From Deltaproteobacteria bacterium (GTDB taxonomy: Bacteria > Desulfobacterota > DSM-4660 > Desulfatiglandales > Desulfatiglandaceae): a stretch of 8,222 bases of DNA. Both the position numbers and the translations under genes were made by a program. The stretch covers positions 1 through 8,222 of the forward strand of contig DREN01000394.1 of the NCBI GenBank assembly GCA_011051075.1. Reading direction: 5' to 3'. The notes beneath the pieces are model-generated. The model saw nothing but the letters and a program-made list of their open reading frames with translations, had not been told where the DNA came from and made no database searches. Shown here piece after piece: positions 1 to 5,851 of the stretch (within the stretch, counting starts at the first letter, position 1; each line of letters begins with the position of its first letter).

Positions 1-47
1 GCATAAGGCTGTTCTGCCCATGACCGGGCTCCTGTTCCCGAGGGTTA

Positions 48-1076
48 TTGGCAGGGGTGAAAGTGGACGGCAAAAGGGAGAAAGATATTGCCCGATTCCG
101 GTTTCGGGGCCTTCATCCGGATCTGTTCCTGGGGACCGCCAGCGACCGGTATGCCGGTTGGATAGGACAGATCTACTCTGAGGAGCGTTTTGGCAACAGG
201 ATTATCCGCCGGTCCAAGAGGGTTGGAGGAAAGACCTTTGTGGAGCAGGTCCTGCCCGTGGAGTCCGTTGAGGAGTATTTCACCCATTTCCCCGTCCTTG
301 AGCTGGATTTTACCTTCTATCTTCCCCTCTTGGATGGTAAGGAAAGACCGACCCGCGCCTTTCATCTGCTCAACTCCTATGCCCTCCATCTCAGGGAGGG
401 GGATAGGCTTATCCTGAAAGCACCCAGGGATATCTTTGCCAGAAGACTCCTCCGGCAGGGCAGGCATGTGGAAAATGAAGGCTACCTGAACACTGAGATA
501 TTCATCAAGCGATTCTACGAGCCAGCCCTGGAGCTTCTTGGTTCACGGCTTGAGGGGATTGTATTTGAGCAGGAGTATCAGCGTAAGGCCGACCGGATCT
601 CTCCTGTGGAGCAGGCTGCGGAGCTTGACAGGTTTTTCAATGCGATTCCTGCTGATAACCGCTACCATGTGGAGCTGCGGACGGAGGCCTTTCTATGTCC
701 GCCCCTGTTCAAGATCCTGGAGTCACACGGTGCGGGCCAGGTCCTTTCCCACTGGACCTGGCTCCCGTCCCTGGCGAGACAGTTCGCCCTTTCGGGAGAG
801 AGGTTTCTTAACAGCAACCTGTCTATTATCAGGCTCATGACCCCCCGGGGCATGAGGTATGAGAAGGCCTATGCCCAGGCCCATCCCTTCAACGCCCTGG
901 TAAAGGGGATGCAGAGCCCCCAAATGGTGGAGCAAGCGGTGGATTTTATCAAAAGGGGGGTGGAGAAAGATGTCGGGGTCAGGGTTATCATCAACAACCG
1001 TGCCGGCGGGAGTGCCCCCCTCATTGCACGGCAGATTGCAACGGAATTCCTTGCCACCTGCGGCAGGGAAGGCTAA
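48..1076 (+). CDS. DUF72 (YecE-like) family protein
   Basis: This 342-residue protein has the hallmarks of the DUF72/YecE family, a TIM-barrel-like group of unknown biochemical role. Near residues 28-44 is the GTASDRYAGW...IYSE segment, which corresponds to the family's N-terminal GTSGW...FYP motif. Residues 75-130 match the 'eyF..vELd.TFY' strand followed by 'LILKAPRDIF'. Residues about 207-250 contain the HVELR strand and an HWTWLP segment, and residues about 313-320 contain the late VRVIINNR strand. It is longer than many members (about 240-300 residues). The start is uncertain: TTG at 48 has GAGGG just upstream (40-44) but at short spacing, while GTG at 57 or 63 are alternatives; an in-frame stop at 21-23 limits further extension. 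The 3' end overlaps the convergent thioesterase gene by four bases. The family call is firm; the function is not known. Confidence 0.88.
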   Translation: MAGVKVDGKREKDIARFRFRGLHPDLFLGTASDRYAGWIGQIYSEERFGNRIIRRSKRVGGKTFVEQVLPVESVEEYFTHFPVLELDFTFYLPLLDGKERPTRAFHLLNSYALHLREGDRLILKAPRDIFARRLLRQGRHVENEGYLNTEIFIKRFYEPALELLGSRLEGIVFEQEYQRKADRISPVEQAAELDRFFNAIPADNRYHVELRTEAFLCPPLFKILESHGAGQVLSHWTWLPSLARQFALSGERFLNSNLSIIRLMTPRGMRYEKAYAQAHPFNALVKGMQSPQMVEQAVDFIKRGVEKDVGVRVIINNRAGGSAPLIARQIATEFLATCGREG

Positions 1077-1537
1077 TGGAGGAATTTTGCCGGAAGACGG
1101 GACTGGCCCTGGATCTCCAGGGACCGGAGCACCATCATGGTTGCGGTGCCGTGGGCCAGCAGTCTCTCCTCCTGGTCCCGAACAAAGGCCTCACTGAGAC
1201 ACAGGGTCTTGCCCGTCTTTATGACCGACCCTTCTGCCAGAAAAATCCCTTCTGAGGCAGGGGACAGGTAGTTCAGTTTCATCTCCACGGTAATCAACCC
1301 CAGGGGTTCCTCTACCTCAGTGTACCCGGCCCAGAAACAGGCTGCATCTATCATGGATGAGTAAACACCCCCGTGTACCATCCCGTAGGGCTGGAGATGT
1401 TTCTCCTTTATCTCTATCTTGAGCAGTGACCTGCAAGGATCAAGGGAAAGAATATCCATGGAAAGGAGGGTGAAAAAGGGGCAGTGATTCACCATCTTTT
1501 GCACTGCCGCAACATGGTCAGGATTTAGTTTTCGCAT
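1073..1537 (-). CDS. PaaI-type hotdog-fold acyl-CoA thioesterase
   Basis: The 154-residue product is a single hotdog domain of the PaaI/YbgC-like thioesterase superfamily, which hydrolyses acyl- or aryl-CoA thioesters in the cytoplasm as dimers or tetramers. The diagnostic helix start MVHGGVYSSMIDAA lies at residues 53-66: H55-G56-G57 shapes the oxyanion region and D64 sits where PaaI enzymes carry the catalytic acid. The central strand TVEMKLNYLSP (83-93) and the late strand HGTATMMVL (129-137) complete the fold. The ATG at 1535-1537 is well supported by GGAGGA at 1545-1550 (minus strand), seven bases upstream. The gene is monocistronic, ends inside the stop region of the DUF72 gene, and is divergent from the anti-sigma antagonist. 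The substrate cannot be read from sequence; menaquinone- or phenylacetate-type thioesterases are possible relatives. Confidence 0.9.
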   Translation of the reverse strand: MRKLNPDHVAAVQKMVNHCPFFTLLSMDILSLDPCRSLLKIEIKEKHLQPYGMVHGGVYSSMIDAACFWAGYTEVEEPLGLITVEMKLNYLSPASEGIFLAEGSVIKTGKTLCLSEAFVRDQEERLLAHGTATMMVLRSLEIQGQSRLPAKFLH

Positions 1538-1592
1538 GGGAGCGTCCTCCTTCGTGGACCGGAGTCCATTTGCTGCAGGGAGATTTCTCAGG

Positions 1593-1613
1593 GGTGCAGG
1601 GTTCAGATATCAG
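1593..1613. repeat. Degenerate heptamer repeat (GGTGCAG/GGTTCAG/ATATCAG)
   Basis: Three 7-bp units lie in register: GGTGCAG (1593-1599), GGTTCAG (1600-1606) and ATATCAG (1607-1613). On the minus strand they read CTGATAT, CTGAACC, CTGCACC. They sit upstream of the thioesterase start. A similar CTGACCC heptamer array lies after prfA (6939-6959). Confidence 0.55.
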
Positions 1614-1630
1614 ATCAGGGGGCTCTGATC
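1613..1630. other. Small hairpin in the divergent intergenic region
   Basis: GATCAG (1613-1618) and CTGATC (1625-1630) form a 6-bp perfect stem with a 6-nt loop. An A-tract follows on the plus strand (1633-1639), i.e. a T-tract precedes the hairpin on the minus strand. It therefore does not look like an intrinsic terminator in either direction, but it could affect the thioesterase leader. Confidence 0.35.
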
Positions 1631-1673
1631 AACAAAAAAGCCTCCCCTGACCGAGCCGGCGCCTGTTTGTGCT

Positions 1674-1703
1674 TTGACAGGTGGAGCTTTTATACCCTAT
1701 ACT
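1674..1703 (+). promoter_or_regulatory. Sigma70-type promoter for the antagonist/anti-sigma pair
   Basis: A perfect -35 box TTGACA (1674-1679) is followed after 18 bp by TATACT (1698-1703), a 5/6 match to TATAAT. Transcription would start near 1709-1711 and run through a leader of about 185 nt to the ATG at 1897. This is the best-looking promoter in the window. The assignment rests on consensus match and on its position upstream of the first gene. Confidence 0.6.
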
Positions 1704-1707
1704 GTGC

Positions 1708-1801
1708 CGGAGCCGTACCGGGCGTGGTCTGGATCTGTGCTGAGGGTGGTCCGTTCCCCTTCCGGTAGCGGCGGGGCCGACCAGCGACAGGTAATCCCGG
1801 C
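1708..1801 (+). ncRNA. Possible structured 5' leader RNA
   Basis: Downstream of the promoter the leader is GC-rich and can fold. GCCGG at 1708-1712 can pair with CCGGC at 1797-1801 as a closing helix. Inside it, GGTC...CCCC can pair with GGGG...GACC, and an outer GCTG with CAGC, giving a bulged hairpin around 1738-1790. I do not recognise a named riboswitch; the conserved cores of TPP, c-di-GMP-I and cobalamin riboswitches are absent. It may simply be an untranslated leader. No minimum-free-energy calculation was made. Confidence 0.25.
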
Positions 1802-1811
1802 CCGAACTGAC

Positions 1812-1883
1812 AATTACAGACCTCGTTGAATAGTTGAGTGGTTAACCACTCAACTACTTAACCACTTAACGATGTCTGCAATT
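1812..1883. repeat. Nested octamer inverted repeat before the antagonist gene
   Basis: A perfect 26-bp palindrome occupies 1831-1856. It is built from 8-bp units: GTTGAATA (1825-1832) and GTTGAGTG (1833-1840) on the left, and AACCACTC (1844-1851), AACTACTT (1852-1859) and AACCACTT (1860-1867) on the right. Outside these, 1812-1827 and 1868-1883 are inverted copies of each other at 14 of 16 positions. The outer arms are offset by exactly one octamer from the palindrome centre, so the right arm has one extra unit. The element ends just before the ribosome binding site, so in RNA it would form a strong hairpin there. There is no U-tract to suggest a terminator. Confidence 0.85.
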
Positions 1884-1896
1884 AGAGAGGAAGAGC

Positions 1897-2232
1897 ATGA
1901 AGATTACGGATAACGGTAAACAGAAGGGCTTTCTGGTGATCGGTGTTGAGGGGAGGATGGACGCGGTTACAACCCCTGAGTTTGAACAGACGTTGGGGAA
2001 CCGGATAGATGAAGGGGAGACCAGGCTTATTGTGGATCTGTCCGCACTTGAGTACATCAGCAGCGCCGGTCTTCGCGGTATCCTTACCGGCGTCAAGAAG
2101 GTAAACGCCAAAGGGGGAGAGATGATCTTTACCGGCCTTCGCGACGCGGTAAGGGAGGTATTTGAAATTTCAGGATTCAGCACCATTATTCCCACCCATG
2201 AATCGGTGGAGGCCGCCCTCAAGAAGATCTGA
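1897..2232 (+). CDS. STAS-domain anti-sigma-factor antagonist (SpoIIAA/RsbV-like)
   Basis: The 111-residue product is a single STAS domain of the SpoIIAA/RsbV type. Such proteins bind an anti-sigma kinase when unphosphorylated, freeing the sigma factor or other target, and are switched off by serine phosphorylation. The core strand and loop IVDLSALEYISSAGLR (45-60) is canonical; by alignment with the SpoIIAA DSSGL motif, S56 is the likely phosphorylated residue, with S55 adjacent. The N-terminal strand GFLVIGVEGRMDAVTTPEFE (11-30) and the C-terminal DAVREVFEISGF (83-94) are also typical, and the length is normal. The ATG at 1897 has an AGAGAGGAA ribosome-binding region just upstream. The anti-sigma-type ATPase follows after 17 nt in the same direction, so the two are very likely co-transcribed. 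The target of the switch is not visible. Confidence 0.92.
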   Translation: MKITDNGKQKGFLVIGVEGRMDAVTTPEFEQTLGNRIDEGETRLIVDLSALEYISSAGLRGILTGVKKVNAKGGEMIFTGLRDAVREVFEISGFSTIIPTHESVEAALKKI

Positions 2233-2249
2233 AAGCGTGGGTATGGGGG

Positions 2250-2690
2250 TTGGTCTGTTATGAAGGACGGTCTTTCACCATGCCGCAGATGAGACGCCGG
2301 GCCGGGCTTGAGTACTTGGAAGAACTGATCGCGTTTGTGGCGGGTCATGCTGAAACAGCGGGATTCCCCCCCAGCCGGATCAGGGAGATAGAGCTGGCAG
2401 CGGAAGAGGCCCTGGTGAACGTGTTTAAGTATGCCTACCCTGAAACGGGCGGGGACGTGGTTGTTAACTGTGGCCTGACAGATGAGGGCAGGCTCCAACT
2501 GGAGATCTCCGATAGGGGCATCCCCTTCAATATGCTTCATGTCCCGGACCCGGACCTGACTGCGGATATCCCGGAACGGAGGATCGGCGGTCTGGGGATA
2601 TTTTTCATAAAGAAGATGACGGATGAGGCCAGATATCAGAGGCAGGGAAAAACCAACAACCTGACCCTCATATTTGACAAACGGGACTGA
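2250..2690 (+). CDS. RsbW/SpoIIAB-like anti-sigma regulatory factor (serine kinase)
   Basis: This is a stand-alone GHKL ATPase of the anti-sigma-factor type, which binds a sigma factor or other target and phosphorylates its STAS antagonist. The N box EIELAAEEALVNVFKYAYP (residues 46-64) has E53 and N57 for Mg-ATP binding. The G1 box DRGIPFN (88-94) and the G2 box GGLGIFFIKKMTDE (113-126) are intact, so ATP binding is expected. The 146-residue length is normal. The start is unclear: TTG at 2250 keeps the first beta strand (YEGRSFTMP) and is preceded directly by a G-run. ATG at 2280 has AAGGA at 2263-2267 but would remove part of that strand. The gene lies 17 nt after the STAS gene. No PP2C phosphatase or sigma factor is nearby. 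Confidence 0.9.
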   Translation: MVCYEGRSFTMPQMRRRAGLEYLEELIAFVAGHAETAGFPPSRIREIELAAEEALVNVFKYAYPETGGDVVVNCGLTDEGRLQLEISDRGIPFNMLHVPDPDLTADIPERRIGGLGIFFIKKMTDEARYQRQGKTNNLTLIFDKRD

Positions 2691-2757
2691 TGGAGGCCTC
2701 TCCGGTTAAAGGGGCTTTATGAAACCTTCGCCGCACCAGGGTCAGGAGGACTATGGC

Positions 2758-2936
2758 AGGAATTGACCTTTTCATTTACAGGAGCATCTCCCGTGCCGGG
2801 GTTTTGAGTTGCAGCGGTTCCCGATTATTTCCGTGGAAGCCTGGTTCACGGTCACGTCAGGGGGGAGGCGAACTCGGTGCCACCCACCTGGGCTTGATTA
2901 GCACAGGTATTACTTCAGCTTCAACGTTTTAATCCG
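2758..2936 (+). ncRNA. ssrS: Candidate 6S RNA
   Basis: This gene-free stretch of about 179 nt has the layout of 6S RNA, which binds sigma70 RNA polymerase. An apical stem pairs 2811-2822 (GCAGCGGTTCCC) with 2867-2880 (GGCGAACTCGGTGC) with two bulges and one mismatch, and is capped by CCGTG/CACGG (2831-2835/2847-2851). On the 3' side an ACCCACCTG segment begins a small hairpin (ACCTG 2886-2890 with CAGGT 2904-2908), where proteobacterial 6S RNAs carry a CACCUUG-type hairpin. The closing stem is weak but present: GGAGC 2781-2785 with GCTTC 2918-2922, and 2759-2766 with 2929-2935. The span fits the usual length of about 180 nt. I see no clear promoter upstream, and only four Ts follow. The call is by recalled family layout, without a covariance search; boundaries are approximate. 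Confidence 0.45.
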
Positions 2937-2946
2937 GTTTTCCCCC

Positions 2947-2975
2947 TTGACAAGGGCCCAAAAAGGGCATAGACG
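2947..2975 (+). promoter_or_regulatory. Possible promoter for the EF-Tu-domain-II-like gene
   Basis: A perfect TTGACA at 2947-2952 is followed after 17 bp by TAGACG (2970-2975), a weak -10 with three matches. It lies about 70 bp before the gene start and just after the candidate 6S RNA. The -35 is convincing, the -10 is not. Confidence 0.3.
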
Positions 2976-3042
2976 GTAAGGATCTAAGGTGCGGGATTTT
3001 GGGTTTTAAGGCTTTGAATTTCCCTTTCAGGAGGTGTTAGCG

Positions 3043-3300
3043 ATGGCTGAAGAGCAGGTTGGGGTTATTGTCAAGTTTTTCGCAAAGCCCAGTGTGGCCG
3101 CCCTGGAGATTACCGGCGGGACCATAAAAAAGGGCGATCTTTTACGGTACAAGGGCCATACCACCGATTTCACAGAAGAGATCACCAGCATGGAGATCGA
3201 CAATCAGCCCGTGGATGAGGTGAAACAGGGCGACCTGGTGGGGGTCAAGGTCAAGGAAAGGGTCAGGGAAGGGGACAAGGTCTACAAGGTCTCGGAATAA
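3043..3300 (+). CDS. Translation elongation factor-like protein (EF-Tu domain II only)
   Basis: The 85-residue protein is one beta-barrel resembling domain II of EF-Tu-type translation GTPases, with no GTPase domain. Visible family features are the opening VGVIVKFFAKPSVAALEI (residues 6-23), the turn IKKGDLLRYKGHTTDF (28-43) and the closing GDLVGVKVKERVREGDKVYKV (63-83). Small proteins of this kind are known in Desulfobacterota, archaea and others, and a similar barrel is appended to some U32 peptidases; their role is not established. ATG at 3043 is chosen because AGGAGGT (3029-3035) lies seven bases upstream. An in-frame TTG at 3034 would overlap that site. The protein is lysine- and acid-rich with no signal peptide, so cytoplasmic. 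Its 3' end overlaps the convergent hypothetical gene by 19 bases. Confidence 0.85.
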   Translation: MAEEQVGVIVKFFAKPSVAALEITGGTIKKGDLLRYKGHTTDFTEEITSMEIDNQPVDEVKQGDLVGVKVKERVREGDKVYKVSE

Positions 3301-3821
3301 CGTTTGATCTCCTTCATAAGCCCCGGTATGAGCTTCCTGATGAAGCCCTCCCTGTCAAAGGTGTTTATGGCAAAGAATTCCCTGTGGCGGGGATGATTGC
3401 GGCTGAGGACAGGTATGCGGGCCTGAAGGCCCGGCCCTATGGTGTCAAACCGGGTTATGAGTTCCACGAGGGTATACTCTTCTCCGGGATAGCTTTCAAG
3501 CCAGCCCAGTCTCTTCATATATTCGAACCTTATCCGGTCCAGCAGGAAAAGGTGCAGATCAATGACGGCCATCTTGCTTTCCGGGTCGAGTTCGTTGAAT
3601 TCGAACCCTGAGCCCAGGTCTTTGAGGCCCATTATCAGGTCGTAGAGATAAAAGGCCCCCTTGTCCCCCCCCTGGGCCAGATGGTTAAGGGTCTTGCGAG
3701 AAATATGGCAGAGACGGGTGTGGATACCGAAATCCTCGTTGAACCGGCTTTTCCAGTTCCGGTACCCCCTCTTGACCGCTAATAACAGTCTCCCCTCCTC
3801 AAGATCAATTACCTTCTGCAT
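3282..3821 (-). CDS. Conserved-looking hypothetical protein coupled to the CoA-transferase/GNAT gene
   Basis: I do not recognise a named domain in this 179-residue protein. It appears soluble and mostly helical. It is rich in charged and aromatic residues, with no signal peptide or membrane segment. Notable segments are KRGYRNWKSRFNEDFG (residues 17-32), LIMGLKDLGSGFEF (62-75) and the middle block DLHLFLLDRIRFEYMKRLGWLESYPGEE (88-115). The ATG at 3819-3821 is 5 nt after the stop of the upstream fusion gene (3827). No strong ribosome binding site is visible, so translation is probably coupled to that gene. This makes a shared function with the fusion protein the best guess. Its last 19 bases overlap the 3' end of the convergent EF-Tu-like gene. 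Coding status is supported by the coherent protein composition and tight spacing. Confidence 0.75.
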   Translation of the reverse strand: MQKVIDLEEGRLLLAVKRGYRNWKSRFNEDFGIHTRLCHISRKTLNHLAQGGDKGAFYLYDLIMGLKDLGSGFEFNELDPESKMAVIDLHLFLLDRIRFEYMKRLGWLESYPGEEYTLVELITRFDTIGPGLQARIPVLSRNHPRHREFFAINTFDREGFIRKLIPGLMKEIKRYSETL

Positions 3822-3826
3822 TTTCG

Positions 3827-5704
3827 TCAGCCTGGCCTGCTTTCCTCTGAAAAGGGGAGGGTCAGGCCGTACACCCCGCCGTCCATGACGGCCCGGATAG
3901 GTCCGGCCCCGGCCGATTCAAAGACCTTGAGCATGGCTTTGTTGGTGGCCAGTACATCGGCCTTGAATCCTTCCAGCCCCCGTTCCCTGGCTATTTTCAT
4001 AAGCATCTTAAAGAGAAACGTGGCGATCCCTCTACCCTGATATTCCTCGTCCACCACAAAGGCCACATCGGCGTAAGGTGAATCGGGCAGGCGCACGTAA
4101 CGTGCCTCAGCAATAATCCTGCCCTCCCCAGGTTTTCCCATGAGGCCGACTATGGACATGGTCTTGTTGTAATCCACGTTCACGTACTCCTGCATCTTGG
4201 CATGGGGCATGGTCTTGATGGGGGAGAAATAGCGATAATAGACCGCCTTGTCTGAAAAACGGTAAAAGAGCCTCCGCATTTCATCCACATCCGATGGCTT
4301 TATGGCCCTGAAACGAACGATAAGGCTTTCCCCGAATCTCTGTTCGCAGGCCAGTTCCGAAGGGTAAAGGTGCCCCGATTCCGCAAGGTAGACCTGGTCC
4401 GGGAAGAGGAGATGTTTCTCCTTTGCAAGGCTGACCAGTTCTGCCCGATCATAGGGATGGGCGATGTCGATGAGGGCCAGGGCCCGTTCCCGGGTAGTCC
4501 TCCCTGTCATGGAGGCGACCCCGTATTCGGTTACCACCAGGTCCAGGGCTTCCCGGTTGGAGAACTGGTTGGGGTAGCCCTCCACCGAGATGATGATATT
4601 GGGTTTCTGCTCCAAGTTTCGGCTCGGCAGTGCAAAGACCGTCCGGCCACCCCTGGAAAAGGCCGCCCCTCTGAAGAATTCCTGGGCCTCACCAGGACCA
4701 GCGCCCATGTTCCTCCTGCCACTGTGCAGGGCAATCCCGCCAGTAAGATCCACCTTGCGGGCAGGCAGGACCACCATGAGGTGGTCGTTGGCGCCGATCC
4801 TCTTGGGATCCGCCACCACGTCTATGCCCTGAAATTCTACGAGGGGATTGCGATGGAGCCACCGCATAAGTTTTTCCGTGCCTATGGCGTAGGCAGTCAC
4901 AGACTTGCCCAGGAATATGCCCTTGCGCCGGTTTGTTACCGCGCCGCTCTTTACCAGATCCATCATGGCGTCGGTGAAGAAGGGGGAATGTATCCCCAGA
5001 TGGCGTTTTCCCCTCAGATGCCGGGCCAGGGAGTCAAAGAGTGGATCCACGGAGAAGGCAATACAGTTTCCGTCCTGTATCAGGGAGGCCACGTTGGCCC
5101 CCAGCCTTTGGTACACATCGTCAAGATCCCACCGTGGAAAGTAGATGGGGGGCTCTTTGGCCTCCACAAGAAGATCAAAATCGTCCACGTGAACAAAGGT
5201 GTCACCCATGGTGCGGGGGGCCTCGTTACTGATCTCTCCAACCACCAGAGAGGCCTGTTCCATTGCCTGCCTTGCCACATCGATGGCCGGTCCCAGGCTT
5301 GAGTAACCGGCCCTGTCCGGGGGGGTTATCTGAATAAAGGCCGCGTCGATCCCGATGGTGCCGGATTCTATCAGGTGAGGGATGCGGGAAAAGGGGGTAG
5401 GGATCAGATCGACACTCCCCGCATCGATGGCCTCGCTTGCCACCCACCCAGGGAAAAAGGTCTTGAGCCGGAATTTCTGCGCATCCTTTTCTGCAATGGA
5501 TACTGCCTGGCCAAAACTCATGAGTTGAAGGAATTCCAGATCCCTGAGGTTTCCCGCATCAGAGGCCATCAGGCTCTTGATCAGGGTACGCGGCTCTGCA
5601 ACCCCGGTGCCAAGGAATATACTCATACCCGGTTTGATCCTGGAGAGGACCTTTTCAGGATCAACCAGCCTTGACTTCCATCCTTTTTCGTCTTCTCTTG
5701 ACAT
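3827..5704 (-). CDS. Acetyl-CoA hydrolase/CoA-transferase-like protein fused to a GNAT acetyltransferase
   Basis: The 625-residue protein has two parts. Residues about 10-440 resemble the acetyl-CoA hydrolase/transferase family (Cat1, 4-hydroxybutyrate CoA-transferase): IKPGMSIFLGTG (23-34), LGIHSPFFTDAMMDLV (236-251), NPLVEFQGIDVV (286-297), FFRGAAFSRGGRTVFALPS (343-361), VVTEYGVASMTGRTTRERA (390-408). Residues about 461-618 are a GNAT domain with the acetyl-CoA loop YQGRGIATF (555-563). In active relatives the 'GIHTEMF/I' segment supplies the catalytic glutamate; here it reads GIHSPFF, with P241 in that place. The 'G.GGQ.DF' CoA-site motif also reads GAGPGEAQEF (334-343). Classical CoA transfer through a glutamyl-CoA intermediate therefore looks lost, while acetyl-CoA use by the GNAT domain looks intact. 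It may be an acyl-CoA-sensing lysine acetyltransferase, analogous in layout to PatZ. The ATG has AGAGG (5711-5715) six bases upstream. Confidence 0.88.
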   Translation of the reverse strand: MSREDEKGWKSRLVDPEKVLSRIKPGMSIFLGTGVAEPRTLIKSLMASDAGNLRDLEFLQLMSFGQAVSIAEKDAQKFRLKTFFPGWVASEAIDAGSVDLIPTPFSRIPHLIESGTIGIDAAFIQITPPDRAGYSSLGPAIDVARQAMEQASLVVGEISNEAPRTMGDTFVHVDDFDLLVEAKEPPIYFPRWDLDDVYQRLGANVASLIQDGNCIAFSVDPLFDSLARHLRGKRHLGIHSPFFTDAMMDLVKSGAVTNRRKGIFLGKSVTAYAIGTEKLMRWLHRNPLVEFQGIDVVADPKRIGANDHLMVVLPARKVDLTGGIALHSGRRNMGAGPGEAQEFFRGAAFSRGGRTVFALPSRNLEQKPNIIISVEGYPNQFSNREALDLVVTEYGVASMTGRTTRERALALIDIAHPYDRAELVSLAKEKHLLFPDQVYLAESGHLYPSELACEQRFGESLIVRFRAIKPSDVDEMRRLFYRFSDKAVYYRYFSPIKTMPHAKMQEYVNVDYNKTMSIVGLMGKPGEGRIIAEARYVRLPDSPYADVAFVVDEEYQGRGIATFLFKMLMKIARERGLEGFKADVLATNKAMLKVFESAGAGPIRAVMDGGVYGLTLPFSEESRPG

Positions 5705-5851
5705 GGAGTACCTCTGTCCCCGGCCTGGAAACCAGGGGGCCTGTGGAACCGTGGAAGGTCCCGTCTTTTGGGGGGTGAAGGTCCTTGCCCGGGTGGTGGG
5801 TCACGAATCGCTGTACCAGGGTTGTCCCTTGGAGGATCACCCGCAGCCCCG

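Noticed and set aside
45..467. Minus-strand open frame of about 140 codons opposite the DUF72 gene
   Set aside because: It is a shadow of the DUF72 coding frame, with no ribosome binding site or domain.
1735..1805. GCTGAGGGTGG...GGCCGACC stretch resembling part of a TPP riboswitch
   Set aside because: The required CTGAGA and ACCCTTTGAACCTGA-type cores are missing and the downstream gene is not a thiamin gene.
1866..2540. Minus-strand open frame of about 224 codons opposite the STAS and kinase genes
   Set aside because: The plus strand carries intact STAS and GHKL motifs with correct spacing; the antisense protein shows no family features.
2753..2932. Small open frame of 59 codons with AGGAGG just upstream
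   Set aside because: The ribosome binding site is only 3 nt from the ATG, the product is Ser/Gly/Arg-rich without a pattern, and the same bases form the paired layout of a 6S-like RNA.
4370..5302. Long plus-strand open frame of about 310 codons opposite the CoA-transferase/GNAT gene
   Set aside because: It is antisense to clear family motifs of the fusion protein, has no recognisable domain, and no ribosome binding site; it is a by-product of codon bias.
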